64,000 bases of DNA from Actinoalloteichus hoggarensis (GCF_002234535.1 NZ_CP022521.1:1302001-1366000); one strand, 5' to 3'; positions 10,652 to 23,470 are shown, counted from the stretch's first letter. Numbers and translations: made by a program. The notes: generated from the sequence alone by a model not told the origin.

Positions 10652-11179
10652 CGAACACCCCGATTCTCGATGAAATGCGATTGATCAGCATACCGATCGT
10701 GAACGTCGTGTCGAGGGTCCGCACTATGGGGGCTGAATCACCCGTTCGTCGGTATTGTGCCGGCATTCGGCCGCTGTTCGACGCGTACCCGGAGTCCTCG
10801 GTTCTCGCTGTCGACCGGCTGCGGCGCATCCGCCGCGCCGAGCCGGAGTCGGTCGTTCGACCGGTGCCGAGTCTCGCGGCGCCGGCCGCCCGCGGGCGTC
10901 GCGCACCGCGCGAAGGCCCCGGCTCGTTGGACGCGCCGCCGCCGGCCGAGGCCGTGTCGCACGGGTCGGGGCCTGCACGATCGACACCGGGCGGCGGCCG
11001 TGCGCACGCGGGGCGCGACGGGTGATCCGGGCGGGAACGGGCGACGATGACTAGGCCGGCTACGGCCCGAGTGCGCCCGCCGTGAGGCGGCGGTTTACGA
11101 TCCGACACGAGCGTGTGCGGTCCGTCCGGTCCGCTGACGCAGGTGAAGACAGGTCTACCAGGCCAGTGCAGGAGGCACC
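10652..11179. promoter_or_regulatory. Divergent intergenic region with candidate ctaD promoter
   Basis: This 528-bp spacer has no believable coding frame. A TACGAT hexamer at 11096-11101, about 80 bp before ctaD, is a plausible -10 element in a short AT-richer patch; the -35 is not clear. The first 70 bp are also AT-richer and may hold the promoter of the minus-strand methyltransferase. Confidence 0.35.
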
Positions 11180-14333
<3,154 letters not shown>

Positions 14334-14472
14334 GCCGCCCTGAACACCGAGCGGCGCCCTGAACACCGAGCCGCCCGCGACCCATCGAGCCGCGCTCGTC
14401 GTCCGAGCCCCTGTCGTCCGGCGGTCCGTTCCTCCGGTCGTGGTCGATGCGGGCCCTGGTCGTTCCGGTCCT

Positions 14473-14519
14473 GACGGGCGGACGGGAGTCTCATCGCGAC
14501 GAGCCCCCGTCCGCTCGTC
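14473..14519. terminator. Convergent terminator between serB and dinG
   Basis: A 14-bp stem (14473-14486 with 14506-14519, one wobble) lies between the two convergent genes. Upstream, the unit 'gccctgaacaccgagc' occurs twice in direct repeat just after the serB stop. Confidence 0.6.
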
Positions 14520-14543
14520 GTCACGATCGTCTCCGGGACCGCG

Positions 14544-16592
14544 TCACACGTCGATGCGGCGCAGGGCGGCGCGGGCGATCTCGGGGTCGGTGGTCGTCCA
14601 GAACGGCGGCAGGGAGGCCCGCAGGAAGCCGCCGTAGCGGGCCGTCATCAGCCGAGGGTCCAGGATCGCGATCACTCCTCGGTCGTTCGCCGAACGCAGC
14701 AGCCTGCCCGCGCCCTGGGCGAGCAGCAGGGCCGCGTGGGTGCCCGCGACGGTGATGAAGCCGTTGCCGCCGCTCGCCGCGACGGCGCGCTGGCGGGCCG
14801 AGGCCAGTGGATCGTCCGGCCGGGGAAAGGGAATCCGGTCCATCACGACCAACTGGAGAGCCGAGCCGGGCACGTCGACGCCCTGCCAGAGTGAGAGCGT
14901 GCCGAAGAGGCAGGTGCTCGGGTCCTCGGCGAACTTCGACACGAGCAACGAGGTGCTGTCGTCGCCCTGGCACAGCAGCGGCACGTCGAGCCGTTCCCGG
15001 AGAGCCTCGGTGGCCTGCTTGGCTGCGCGCATCGAGGAGAACAGCCCGAGGGTGCGGCCGCCCGCGGCCTCCACCAGTTCGGCGAGCTCGGTCAGGTAGT
15101 CCTCGTGGAGGCCGGTCCGTCCCGGCGGCGGCAGATGCCGCGCGATGTAGAGGATGCCGCTCTTGGAGTGCTGGAACGGCGAACCGACGTCCATGCCCTG
15201 CCAGGCGACCTCGGCACCGTCCGACGGCGGCGGGCTCGACGTCGCCGTACCTGCGGCGCGGCCCGCCTGCGGCGCGGCGGGCGGCAGGCCCCACTGCCGC
15301 GCCAGGGTGTCGAAGGAGCCGCCCAGGGCGAGGGTCGCCGAGGTCAGCACCACGGTGCGCGGGCCGAAGAGCCGTTCGCGCAGCAGCCCGCCGACGCCGA
15401 GCGGCGCCACCCGGACGGCGGTGGGCGGCGCGTCGTGCGGATCGCGTGGCATCCCGGTGAGCCAGACGACGTCGCGGCGTTCGGCCTCGTCGCCGTCGAA
15501 GGCCTCCAGCAGGCGCTCCGCGGTGTCGTGGACGTCGTCGAGCAGGGCCATGGCAAGGCGGCGTTCGGTGGCGCCGTCGACGTCCTCGCGGCGTTCGGTG
15601 CCCAGCGCGGTGATGCACCCGTGTGCCGAGTCCCGCACGGTGCGCAGCGCGGCGCCGAGCGCGGGCGGCAGCTCCTCCAGACGTCCGTGCCGCGAGTCCT
15701 CGAACACCAGCGCGAGACCTTCGCCCGCCTCGACGAGTCGATCGACGACCTGCTGGTCGACCTGCCTGCCGCAGCGGCGGGCGGCGGCGGCCACCGAGGC
15801 GGAGGTGATCTCGGCGGTGGCCGCGGAGGTCACCCGGTCTACCAGGTCGTGCGCCTCGTCGACGATCACGACCTCGTGTTCCGGCAGCACCGGCGCGTCG
15901 CCCATGGCGTCGATGGCCAGCAACGCGTGATTGGTGACCACGACGTCCGCCCGGCCCGCCTGCGCCCTGGCCCGTTCGGCGAAGCAGTCGACGCCGACCG
16001 GGCAGCGGGACATCCCGAGACACTCCCTGGCCGTCACCGAGACCTGCCGCCAGGCCTGATCGGTGACGCCGGGCACCAGTTCGTCCCGGTCGCCGGTCTC
16101 GGTGTCCGACGACCACTCGTGCAGGCGCTTGACCTGCCTGCCCATCGCGGAGACCTCGAAGGGGTCGAAGAGGGCGGTGTCCTGCGGGTCCTCGGGCGCA
16201 CCGGTGTGGACGCGATGCAGACACAGGTAGTTGCGGCGTCCCTTGAGGATCGCGAAGCTCGGCTCGCGACCGACCAGCGGCGTCAGGACCTTCGCCAGCC
16301 GGGGCAGGTCGCGGTCCACGAGCTGCCGTTGCAGGGCGATCGTCGCGGTGGAGATCACCACCGTCGACTCGTTCTCGATGGCGTGCCTGATCGCGGGGAC
16401 CAGGTAGGCCAGTGACTTCCCGGTGCCGGTGCCCGCCTGCACCGCCAGGTGCGCACCGCCGCGGATGCTCTCCGCGACCGCCTCGGCCATCCGTACCTGA
16501 CCTGGGCGTTCGCTGCCGCCGAGCGAGCCGACGGCCTCGGCCAAGAGGGTGGCGACATCGGGGAGTGCGGTGGTGGTCGCGGCGTCTGGCAC
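14544..16592 (-). CDS. dinG: DinG/XPD-family ATP-dependent DNA helicase
   Basis: This 682-residue helicase has Walker A 'AGTGTGKSLAYL' near residues 54-65 and the four-cysteine iron-sulfur region: one Cys in 'GRRNYLCLHR' (about 125) and three in 'ARECLGMSRCPVGVDCFAE' (about 190-208). Walker B/DEAH is 'VVIVDEAHDL' near 225, and the C-terminal helicase motifs include 'LFGTLSLWQGVDVPG' and 'VVMDRIPFPRPDDP'. It is a superfamily 2, 5'-3' helicase expected to act in DNA repair. In M. tuberculosis a dinG homologue sits beside pncB; here they lie 8 kb apart on the same strand, separated by accessory genes. The start is GTG. Confidence 0.93.
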   Translation of the reverse strand: MPDAATTTALPDVATLLAEAVGSLGGSERPGQVRMAEAVAESIRGGAHLAVQAGTGTGKSLAYLVPAIRHAIENESTVVISTATIALQRQLVDRDLPRLAKVLTPLVGREPSFAILKGRRNYLCLHRVHTGAPEDPQDTALFDPFEVSAMGRQVKRLHEWSSDTETGDRDELVPGVTDQAWRQVSVTARECLGMSRCPVGVDCFAERARAQAGRADVVVTNHALLAIDAMGDAPVLPEHEVVIVDEAHDLVDRVTSAATAEITSASVAAAARRCGRQVDQQVVDRLVEAGEGLALVFEDSRHGRLEELPPALGAALRTVRDSAHGCITALGTERREDVDGATERRLAMALLDDVHDTAERLLEAFDGDEAERRDVVWLTGMPRDPHDAPPTAVRVAPLGVGGLLRERLFGPRTVVLTSATLALGGSFDTLARQWGLPPAAPQAGRAAGTATSSPPPSDGAEVAWQGMDVGSPFQHSKSGILYIARHLPPPGRTGLHEDYLTELAELVEAAGGRTLGLFSSMRAAKQATEALRERLDVPLLCQGDDSTSLLVSKFAEDPSTCLFGTLSLWQGVDVPGSALQLVVMDRIPFPRPDDPLASARQRAVAASGGNGFITVAGTHAALLLAQGAGRLLRSANDRGVIAILDPRLMTARYGGFLRASLPPFWTTTDPEIARAALRRIDV

Positions 16593-16762
16593 GGATCAGG
16601 ACGGTACCCGGCGGCACCGGTGCGGCCGGGCGCAGGTGAGGGTTGTCCGCCGTGATCGTCGCGGACCTCCGCCGGGTCCGTCGCACGGTCGCGCCGCGTC
16701 GGGTCGGTGCCGGTCCAGGAGCGCCGGGGCGGACCGCCGGTGATCGTGGTCGGACGTCGGGA

Positions 16763-17542
16763 TCAGATCTCGGCGAGCACTCGCCTGCCGGACTCGACGA
16801 CCGCTCGGCCGTGCGCCACGGCGACCGCGATGGGCGTTCCGGCCCGGGCGGCGACCAGTTCGAGCAGTGGTTCGGCGAGGTCCGGCCACTCGGCGGCGGC
16901 CGTGGTGCCCGCCTCGGTCTTGCTGATCACCTCACCGGTGCGGATGGTGTGCAGCAGCCGGGGTGGTCCGAAGGCGAGCCAGATGACGGCCTCCGGCACG
17001 GCAGGCTCACCGGGCTCCCGGCCTTCGATCAGCGCCTCGGCCTGGTCCAGCAGCGGAGCCCAGTACTCCCGGAGGTTCGTCCGGCAGAACTCGGCGGCGG
17101 CGGGGACGTCGGCGGTCGGCGTCGGTGCCTCGCCGTGCACGGTGACGCTGTAGCGGGCGAGTTCGAGCCAGGTCACGGGGTTGAGAGCGCGACTTCGTTC
17201 GTCGGTGTGCAGTTCGCCCTCGGCGGCCCACGGACCGTCGCCCGCAGCGTCGGGCGTGCCGTTCAGTCCGCCCGCGGGCAGGTAGGCGGCCTGCACGGAC
17301 TGGCCGAGACCCTGGTGCGCGGCGTTGATGACGTCGAGGTCGGCCTCGGTGGGCGTGCGGGACACCTCGACGAGGAGATCGAGATCGGACCGGCCGGGGA
17401 AGTAGTCGGCGAGGACGGCGGAACCGGTCACGTGGGCGGCCACCAGGAGGCCGTCGGCGGCGTCGAGACGGGCGAGGTGGGCGAGGGCCGCTTCATGGGC
17501 GGTGGTGACAATCGACCGGTCGTCCGGCGACAGGGTGGACAT
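16763..17542 (-). CDS. Aminoglycoside adenylyltransferase-like nucleotidyltransferase
   Basis: This 259-residue protein has the nucleotidyltransferase fold signature 'GSAVLADYFPGRSDLDLLVE' near residues 40-60 (GS followed by the DxD metal-binding pair). It also has the C-terminal helical domain found in ANT(3'')/ANT(9)-type aminoglycoside adenylyltransferases (DUF4111-like), with 'NPVTWLELARYSVTVHG' in the middle. It could O-adenylate a streptomycin- or spectinomycin-type substrate, but chromosomal members in actinomycetes are often of unknown role. The gene is alone; the ATG start has a GGTGA site just upstream. Confidence 0.75.
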   Translation of the reverse strand: MSTLSPDDRSIVTTAHEAALAHLARLDAADGLLVAAHVTGSAVLADYFPGRSDLDLLVEVSRTPTEADLDVINAAHQGLGQSVQAAYLPAGGLNGTPDAAGDGPWAAEGELHTDERSRALNPVTWLELARYSVTVHGEAPTPTADVPAAAEFCRTNLREYWAPLLDQAEALIEGREPGEPAVPEAVIWLAFGPPRLLHTIRTGEVISKTEAGTTAAAEWPDLAEPLLELVAARAGTPIAVAVAHGRAVVESGRRVLAEI

Positions 17543-18182
17543 GTCACCGGAAGGTACTCGCCGTGATCATGAACTCGCGAAGGCGCCCGGCACATTGTCC
17601 TCAATGGTGTGGATCCGCCGCCGACGGCGCCGGGAGGCGATACACGGCGTCGTCGCGTGACGGCGCGGGCCGACCTGCGGAGCACGGTGGGGTGGCGTCC
17701 CTATCGGGGCCGCCGTGACGGGAGCCGGCCGCGTCGTCCGGGGCGCCGTCGGTCGCAGCCGCCGCGGCGATCGCACCGCCCCACACGCAGCGCGGTGCCC
17801 GGGGACGGACCGATGCCGCGATCCGGTCGGCGCGCGGTGGCATGGCTGCGCGGTTAGTCGGGCGCACGGCGGCCTTCGTCGCCGCCTACGGACTCAGATG
17901 ACGCTGCGACCTCGCTCTGCCCTCGGCGGCGCCCGGCGGTCGAGCCGATCGACTGTCCCGCACGCGGCGCGGTCCGCCGATCCGCATCGTGCCGGTTCCC
18001 AACCCGAACCGCTTCTTCCTCGGCACCACCACGGCTCCTTGACGTCCGGGCGGCAGCGATGGTCGTCGGCCGACCCGGCGGCTCGGCCGACGGACGACTC
18101 GGGCCCGCCCCGCGGCGTGCCGAGAGCGCGGCGGCGACTCCCGGCAGCGGGACGGGTTCCGAGACCCGTGGTCGGGGTCTGC
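17543..18182. other. Intergenic region without recognisable genes
   Basis: This 640-bp, very GC-rich stretch lies upstream of the nucleotidyltransferase gene and downstream of bioY. All open frames are Arg/Pro/Ala-rich and overlap one another. No repeat, RNA or promoter was identified with confidence. Confidence 0.45.
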
Positions 18183-18791
18183 TCAGCGCTGGAAGCGCTT
18201 CACCAGGGCCCAGCTCGCGGGCAGCACACCCGCGGCCAAGGCGATCTTGATCGCGTCGCCGATCAGGAAGGGCACCACGCCCGCGGCCAGAGCGGCGGGC
18301 AGACTCATGCCCGCGATGATCATCAATCCCGGCACGCCGACGGCGTAGATGAGGAGATTGCCCAGCGCCATCGTCCCGGCCGTCCGCAGCACCGTGCGGT
18401 CGCCGCCCCGTCCGGCCAGCGCGCCGACGACCGTCGCGGCCAGCAGCATGCCGAACAGGTAGCCCACCGTCACGCCGCTGAGCCCGGACGAGCCGCCCTC
18501 GAACCACGGGACGCCCATCGCGCCGACCACCAGGTACAGCAGCATCGTCACGGCGCCGCGCTGCCAGCCGAGCGCCGAGCCCACCAGCAGCGCGCCGAAG
18601 GTCTGGCCGGTGAACGGAACCGGAGTGCCCGGAATCGGCAGCACCACCTGCGCGCTGAGCCCGATCAGCGCGGCACCCGCGGCGACGAGGGCGAGATCGC
18701 GGACCAGTGCACCGGGCACCAGATCAGCGAGTACTCGCGGCCGAGCGATCGATGCGGACGTGGCGACAGCGGACGTAGCGACAGCGGACAC
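18183..18791 (-). CDS. bioY: Biotin ECF transporter substrate-binding protein BioY
   Basis: This 202-residue integral membrane protein binds biotin as the S component of an energy-coupling-factor transporter. Six hydrophobic helices are visible. The BioY signatures are 'PIPGTPVPFTGQTFGALLVG' near residue 52 and 'PWFEGGSSGLSGVTVGYLFG' near 95. The GTG start has a GGAGG site 5 nt upstream. The N-terminus contains a duplicated 'SAVAT' motif. No EcfA/EcfT genes are adjacent, so it must rely on a shared ECF module or act alone. No bio synthesis genes are near. Confidence 0.93.
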   Translation of the reverse strand: MSAVATSAVATSASIARPRVLADLVPGALVRDLALVAAGAALIGLSAQVVLPIPGTPVPFTGQTFGALLVGSALGWQRGAVTMLLYLVVGAMGVPWFEGGSSGLSGVTVGYLFGMLLAATVVGALAGRGGDRTVLRTAGTMALGNLLIYAVGVPGLMIIAGMSLPAALAAGVVPFLIGDAIKIALAAGVLPASWALVKRFQR

Positions 18792-19133
18792 GTGGACCTC
18801 CCGACGACTGACCAGGCATTGGACAGATCGACTGCCGACCCTAATCGGGCAGGCCTTTCACGCCATAGCCCTGTGTTCGGGGACACGTGCCGACTCGACC
18901 GACCTTCGAGCGCGTCGGCGGCCGTTTCGATCTTCGCTGGTGATCGTCGCGACCAGACGATCGGATGCGGTCGACCGACCGTCGAACACGGGGCGGTCCG
19001 CTGGGGCGCGGCCGGACTCGACCTCGGGTCGATCGTCAGCCGATCAGCTCGTCAACCGGTCAGCAGAACGGCGGGTCGCCGGAGCCGCCGCGGTCGCCGA
19101 CGGCGAGGCCGCGGCCTGCCGGGCGTCCGACGG
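18792..19133. promoter_or_regulatory. bioY upstream region
   Basis: These 342 bp are slightly AT-richer next to bioY (about 18800-18900) and probably contain its promoter. I found no biotin-repressor palindrome or riboswitch-like fold that I could support. Confidence 0.3.
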
Positions 19134-19712
19134 TCAGGACGCCGCCGGACCCGCGGGCGTGCCGACGAGGCCGACTCCCGCGCCGCGCAGCTGTTCGACG
19201 GCACGCTGCACGCTCGTCGAGGAGACCCCGGCCGTGAGGTCGAGCAGGACCGTGGTGTGCAGACCCTCGTCGTGGGCGTCCAACGCGGTGGCCCGAACGC
19301 AGTGGTCGGTGGCCAGCCCCACCACCTCGACGGTGTCCACCGAGCGTTCTCGCAGCCAGGCCGCCAGTGTCCGGCCGTCGGGGTCGAAGCCCTCGAAGCC
19401 GGAGTACGCCGCCGCATGGGCGCCCTTGGAGAACACGGCCTCCACGGCGGCGATGTCGAGCGAGGGATGGAAGGAGGCGCCGGGAGTGCCCGCGACGCAG
19501 TGCACCGGCCAGGAGTCGACGAAGTCCGGCTCGTCGGAGAAGTGGTCGCCGGGGTCGACGTGATAGTCCCGCGTGGCGATCACGTGGTCGTACTCCGAAC
19601 CCGCGATGTGCCGGGAGATGGCCGCCGCCACCGCGGCCCCGCCGGGTACGCCGAGCGATCCTCCCTCGCAGAAGTCGTTCTGCACGTCCACCACGATCAG
19701 TGCTCTGGTCAT
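19134..19712 (-). CDS. pncA: Nicotinamidase (pyrazinamidase-type)
   Basis: This 192-residue isochorismatase-fold amidase converts nicotinamide to nicotinic acid for NAD salvage. With the ATG at 19710-19712 as start, the catalytic triad falls at Asp9, Lys96 and Cys138 ('ATDHCV'). The metal ligands fall at Asp49, His51, His57 and His71, almost exactly the numbering of M. tuberculosis PncA. A GTG two codons earlier is possible, but the GGGGG ribosome binding site suits the ATG. The next NAD-salvage enzyme, PncB, is encoded 5 kb away on the same strand. Confidence 0.92.
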   Translation of the reverse strand: MTRALIVVDVQNDFCEGGSLGVPGGAAVAAAISRHIAGSEYDHVIATRDYHVDPGDHFSDEPDFVDSWPVHCVAGTPGASFHPSLDIAAVEAVFSKGAHAAAYSGFEGFDPDGRTLAAWLRERSVDTVEVVGLATDHCVRATALDAHDEGLHTTVLLDLTAGVSSTSVQRAVEQLRGAGVGLVGTPAGPAAS

Positions 19713-20184
19713 GTCCACCCCCGAGTCGATACGTCAGCAGAGTAGTCGCACCATCGAGGGTCCGGGTCGTCTCCTGTATCCATTCAGCCCTCCGTCCGAG
19801 AGCTGTCACGGGAGTAGGGGATGCCCTGCCACCCGGATGGGCGCCGCCCGCCGCTGCCTCCGTCCGCGAGCACGACACGGCTTGTCGGGCGAGCGACGCC
19901 CCGTCTCGCGTCGCCCCGACCTGTGGCGGCGCATCACCTCGACGGTCGGTCACGGGAGGCCGCCGGGCCTGCCGCCGCACACGACGGGGTGGACCGCGGC
20001 GACTCCGAGCCGGTCCGATCGGCGGCGAGCACCGAGGTGTGGGAGACCCCGGCGGGAGCCGTCCCGCCCGCGCCTCGTGAGGTCCGAGCCTCGGCGGCCC
20101 TGCCCGCCGCCGTCGAGCCCGCATGCCAGTCCGCCGATCACGATGTGGCGGAGCGCGGAGCCGCGAGGTCGACGCGCGGCCGGG
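19713..20184. other. Intergenic region upstream of pncA
   Basis: These 472 bp contain no plausible coding frame; the promoter of pncA should lie in the AT-richer first 80 bp. Nothing else was recognised. Confidence 0.4.
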
Positions 20185-20637
20185 TCACTCGACGAGGGAC
20201 CAGGGCTCGCAGCCGGAGCTCTCGAACACCTCGCCGTCGGACACGGTCACCGTGGCAGGCCCCTCGGTGTTCCCGTTGGCGAGGATCGCGCCGAGTTCAC
20301 CGCTGGCATCGGAGTTCCGCGCCCAGTAGCAGTTCGGGATGACCGAGTCGGCCGGACCGTCGGTGCGCCAGGTGCCCGCGACCATGTCCGTGCCGACGAC
20401 GTAGTTGCCCCCTTGGATGGTGACGGCCGGTCCCGATTCCTCCTCCACGGCCGCCGCCGCGGTCTCGGGGGCCGGTGCCTCCTCGGTGACCGTCTCGGTG
20501 TGCGTCTCGGTGGCCGCGGTCGACGACCGTCCTCCGTCGTCGCCGTCGTCGGAACCCCCGCTCGCGAGGCCGACCCCGACCACCACCCCCAGGACTCCGA
20601 CCACTGCCACGTGCCATCCCCGCCAGTTCACGGCCAC
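20185..20637 (-). CDS. Membrane-anchored extracytoplasmic protein with two conserved cysteines
   Basis: This 150-residue protein has one N-terminal transmembrane segment (about residues 7-26, 'HVAVVGVLGVVVGVGLA'). A Ser/Asp/Thr/Glu-rich linker (27-75) leads to a small C-terminal domain with 'GTWRTDGPADSVIPNCYW' and a final 'SSGCEPWS'. The two cysteines probably form a disulfide outside the cell. Similar domains occur in many secreted actinomycete proteins of unknown function. There is no lipobox. The GTG at 20635-20637 was chosen because GAGGGGAA lies 6 nt upstream; an upstream GTG at 20679 lacks such a site. Confidence 0.75.
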   Translation of the reverse strand: MAVNWRGWHVAVVGVLGVVVGVGLASGGSDDGDDGGRSSTAATETHTETVTEEAPAPETAAAAVEEESGPAVTIQGGNYVVGTDMVAGTWRTDGPADSVIPNCYWARNSDASGELGAILANGNTEGPATVTVSDGEVFESSGCEPWSLVE

Positions 20638-21202
20638 TCTTGATTCCCCTCGTACATGGTCGGCTCCCTCAGCCGACACCTCGCCTGTCGCCGAAGGCGG
20701 CGGCCTGTTACGGGAGGTGACCAGCTTGAGACCGGCTCGTCATGCGTCCGCTGCCAGGTACTCAGAGTGATCGCTTCGGCCGGGATCGGGCGGAATGCCC
20801 GCGGGGCTCGCTGTCGTCGCAGGTGGCGGCGAGGGTCGGGTGCGGGCGGCGACCGCCCGGCCTCGTCCTCGCCGGCGATGCCTGGAGCGCCGCCCGCCGG
20901 AGCGGCCCCGTCTCGGCGGGGCGAAACCGAGCGGGCCGGCTACGGCGAGGGAACGGACCTCGGCACGGACGCCGTCGCCGCGTGTACACGGCCGTTCGCC
21001 ATCGGGACTGATCGGAGGCTCGATTCATGCGATCGCCCCGTGCATCGATCTCCGTCCAGGCGCTCCGGCACCGGTCCCCGCTGGGAACGGCGGTCACCCC
21101 GTCGGACGGCGACGCCGCCGGTCCGCGGGCGCCCACGGAACAGCGGTGAAGCCGGACTGCGTACGGCCGGAGCGCCCGTGCGCCCCTCGCCGGTGGGGGT
21201 CG
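20638..21202. other. Intergenic region without recognisable genes
   Basis: This 565-bp spacer separates two minus-strand genes. No frame has natural composition and no structured repeat was found. The promoter for the anchored protein presumably lies in its first 150 bp. Confidence 0.4.
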
Positions 21203-22243
21203 TCAGTAGGTGACCGTGATGGCCCGGCCGGGGCCGTCGACTCGGACGGTGCCGCCGTACGGGATGACCACCTGCGGATCGGTGTGTCCCAGGTCGACGT
21301 CGAAGACCAGCATCGTCTCGGGCGCGTACTCGCCGAAGGCCCGTCGGAAGGCGTTCTGCTGCGCGGCGACGTACTCGGTGCGCTCGTCCGGCGTGGCCGG
21401 GTGCGACAGCGACCAGGCCTTCGCGCGGCCGATGAGCGCGGCGTCGAAGCGTCGCAGCAGCCCGCGTTCGCCCATGTTGCGGAGGATGCGGTACACCTCC
21501 TCCGAGCGGGGCAGCTCCTCGGAGGTCTCCAGGATCAGCACGCCGCCGTCGAGCCGCTCGCCCGCCGGGATCGCCCGGTTCGCCATCAGCAGCCAGCCCA
21601 GGAGTTCGAGGTTGCCGCCCCACGTCGTGCCCTCCACGACGCGTTCGGCGTTGTGCCAGGTCCATCCGTCGCAGGGCAGCATCGGCGGGGTGGTCTCGAA
21701 GGAGGCCGGGTCGTCCCACGGCAGGTCGACGTCGCCGTACTCCGAGGCCGGGGCCAACGGATGATCGCCTGCCTCGAACAGCGCGGCCCGCAGTGACGCC
21801 TCGGTCGTCGGGTGCATCGCGCCCGGCCTGCCGAACTGAGTCATCACCGCGCCGCCGTGGTAGCCGACGATGCCCGCGTCCCACAGGAAGGCCAGCAGGT
21901 TGATGTTGTCGCTGAAGCCGAAGAACGGCTTCGGATCGGCGCGCAGCACCTCGGCGTCGAGGTACGGCAGCACGGTGATCTGGTCGTCGCCGCCGATCGA
22001 GGAGATCACCGCGCGGATGTCTGGGTCGGTGAAGGCGGCGTGGATGTCGGCCGCCCGCTCCCGCGGCGTGGCGGCCAGCCTGCGGGTGGTCGGATACTCG
22101 ACCGGGACGAGGCCGAAGTCCGTGCGCAGCCGGTGCAGGCCGGTCTCGTACGGCAGCGGTAGCAGCTCCGGCAGCCCGCCGGACGGGGACAGCACGGCGA
22201 CCCGGTCGCCGGGCCGGGGTTTGGGCGGATACCGCAGCGACAT
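21203..22243 (-). CDS. S66-family peptidase (LD-carboxypeptidase/MccF-like)
   Basis: This 346-residue protein has the S66 layout. The N-terminal half includes 'AVISSIGGDD' and the nucleophile elbow 'FFGFSDN' (Ser near residue 113). The C-terminal half has the catalytic Glu in 'TWGGNLELLGWLL' and the His in 'DLGHTDPQ'. S66 enzymes cleave tetrapeptide L,D-bonds in murein recycling or, in the MccF branch, acyl-sulfamoyl adenylate antibiotics. The long 'EELPRSEEVYRILRNMGERG' segment after the Glu motif favours MccF-like members. I used the ATG at 22241-22243; a GTG two codons upstream is the alternative. Confidence 0.85.
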   Translation of the reverse strand: MSLRYPPKPRPGDRVAVLSPSGGLPELLPLPYETGLHRLRTDFGLVPVEYPTTRRLAATPRERAADIHAAFTDPDIRAVISSIGGDDQITVLPYLDAEVLRADPKPFFGFSDNINLLAFLWDAGIVGYHGGAVMTQFGRPGAMHPTTEASLRAALFEAGDHPLAPASEYGDVDLPWDDPASFETTPPMLPCDGWTWHNAERVVEGTTWGGNLELLGWLLMANRAIPAGERLDGGVLILETSEELPRSEEVYRILRNMGERGLLRRFDAALIGRAKAWSLSHPATPDERTEYVAAQQNAFRRAFGEYAPETMLVFDVDLGHTDPQVVIPYGGTVRVDGPGRAITVTY

Positions 22244-22317
22244 GATCACAGCGTAAGGGGCTCGGCGGGACCGCCGCGACCGCTCTCGGTGCCTGAGTGG
22301 TGACTCGGTGCGCTCGT

Positions 22318-23376
22318 CTAGTCGGCCTGCGTCAGGATCACCAGCTTGCCCACGTGCTTCTTGGCGACGAAGTCGGCCTGTGCTCGACGCAGCTCACGCA
22401 GCGGGTAGGTCGCCGCGACCGTCGGACGGATCTCGCCTGCGGCGAGGTGGCCGATCAGGGCGCGGAACTGGTCGTGGGTGCCGAACGACGATCCGATGAT
22501 CTGAAGCTGTCGCAGGTAGACGGTCCGCAGGTCCGTCTCGACGAGGGGACCCGCCATGGCTCCCGCCACGACGTACCGCCCGAGCGGACGGAGGCTGCGC
22601 AGCATCGCGGCGAACTCCGGGCCGCCGACGAGGTCGACGACCACGTCGACCTGTCCCTCCGCGCCCGTCAGGTCGAGGGCTCGGACCTCTTCGTCCAGTC
22701 CGGCGCGGCCGCGCGTGATGACCGCGTCGGCGCCGAGTTCCAGCGCCCGCCGTTCCTTGCCCGCGCCGACCACGGCGATCGCCCGGCCGCCCCTGGTCTT
22801 GACGAGTTGGAGGGCGGCGACGCCGACGCCGCCGGCGGAGCCGGTGATCAGCACGGTGTCCCCGCGTGTCATCCCTGCTCGGTCGAGCATGCGCAACGCG
22901 GTGGCCGAGGAGGTCGGAACGGAGGCCGGCTCGACGTCGCTGAGCGGGCTGTCGACGCGGTGGGCGTTGCCCTCGGGCACGGTGACCAGCTCGGCGAAGC
23001 CTCCGTCGCGTTCGGACCCGAGGTAGTCGGTGGTGACCAGCGCCCGTTCGTCGCCCTCGTAGAGCATCGGGTCGATCAGGACCCGCTCGCCGATCCTGCC
23101 CTCGTCGACGCCGGGGCCGACCTGGTCGACGCGGCCCACGACGTCGGCGCCCTGGATTCGGGGGAAGACCAGCGGTTCGCGCCGCCGGCCCGTCGTCGCG
23201 GCGGGGTCGGAGGCGGTGCCGTAGGCGCCTTCGCGGGTCCAGATGTCGGTGTTGTTGATCGCGGCGGCGGCGACGCGCACTCGGACCTCACCGGGTGCCG
23301 CCACCGGGTCGGGGACGTCGTCGCGGTAGACGAGTCGCTCCGGTCCGCCGAAGCCGGTGAGCTGTACGGCACGCAT
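22318..23376 (-). CDS. Zinc-binding-type alcohol dehydrogenase/quinone oxidoreductase (MDR family)
   Basis: This 352-residue medium-chain dehydrogenase has a GroES-like N-terminus ('AAAINNTDIWTREGAYG', 'IQGADVVGRVDQVGPGVDEG') and a Rossmann domain with 'GSAGGVGVAALQLVKTRGG' near residue 180. The usual structural zinc cysteine cluster is not seen, as in quinone-oxidoreductase-like members; substrate unknown. An AGGAGG site lies 4 nt before the ATG. It is divergent from a TetR gene, and a matching operator box sits 15 bp upstream of its start codon, so induction by relief of repression is likely. Confidence 0.88.
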   Translation of the reverse strand: MRAVQLTGFGGPERLVYRDDVPDPVAAPGEVRVRVAAAAINNTDIWTREGAYGTASDPAATTGRRREPLVFPRIQGADVVGRVDQVGPGVDEGRIGERVLIDPMLYEGDERALVTTDYLGSERDGGFAELVTVPEGNAHRVDSPLSDVEPASVPTSSATALRMLDRAGMTRGDTVLITGSAGGVGVAALQLVKTRGGRAIAVVGAGKERRALELGADAVITRGRAGLDEEVRALDLTGAEGQVDVVVDLVGGPEFAAMLRSLRPLGRYVVAGAMAGPLVETDLRTVYLRQLQIIGSSFGTHDQFRALIGHLAAGEIRPTVAATYPLRELRRAQADFVAKKHVGKLVILTQAD

Positions 23377-23390
23377 GAAGCCTCCTGAGG

Positions 23391-23404
23391 TATACCGATC
23401 GGTG
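23391..23404 (+). promoter_or_regulatory. TetR operator box 1
   Basis: TATACCGATCGGTG contains the perfect 10-bp palindrome ACCGATCGGT (23393-23402). The same 14-mer, one base different, recurs inverted at 23448-23461. Confidence 0.7.
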
Positions 23405-23447
23405 TGGATACGTCCACGGCGCCATGCGGCGCCCAGGGTTGTCAACT

Positions 23448-23461
23448 CACCGGTCGGTATA
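23448..23461 (-). promoter_or_regulatory. TetR operator box 2
   Basis: On the minus strand this reads TATACCGACCGGTG, matching box 1 at 13 of 14 positions. It lies 9 bp before the tetR start codon, fitting autoregulation. Confidence 0.7.
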
Positions 23462-23470
23462 GTCGCCGGC

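Noticed and set aside
18792-18900. Biotin-responsive element upstream of bioY
   Set aside because: No palindrome of the expected kind could be identified by eye.
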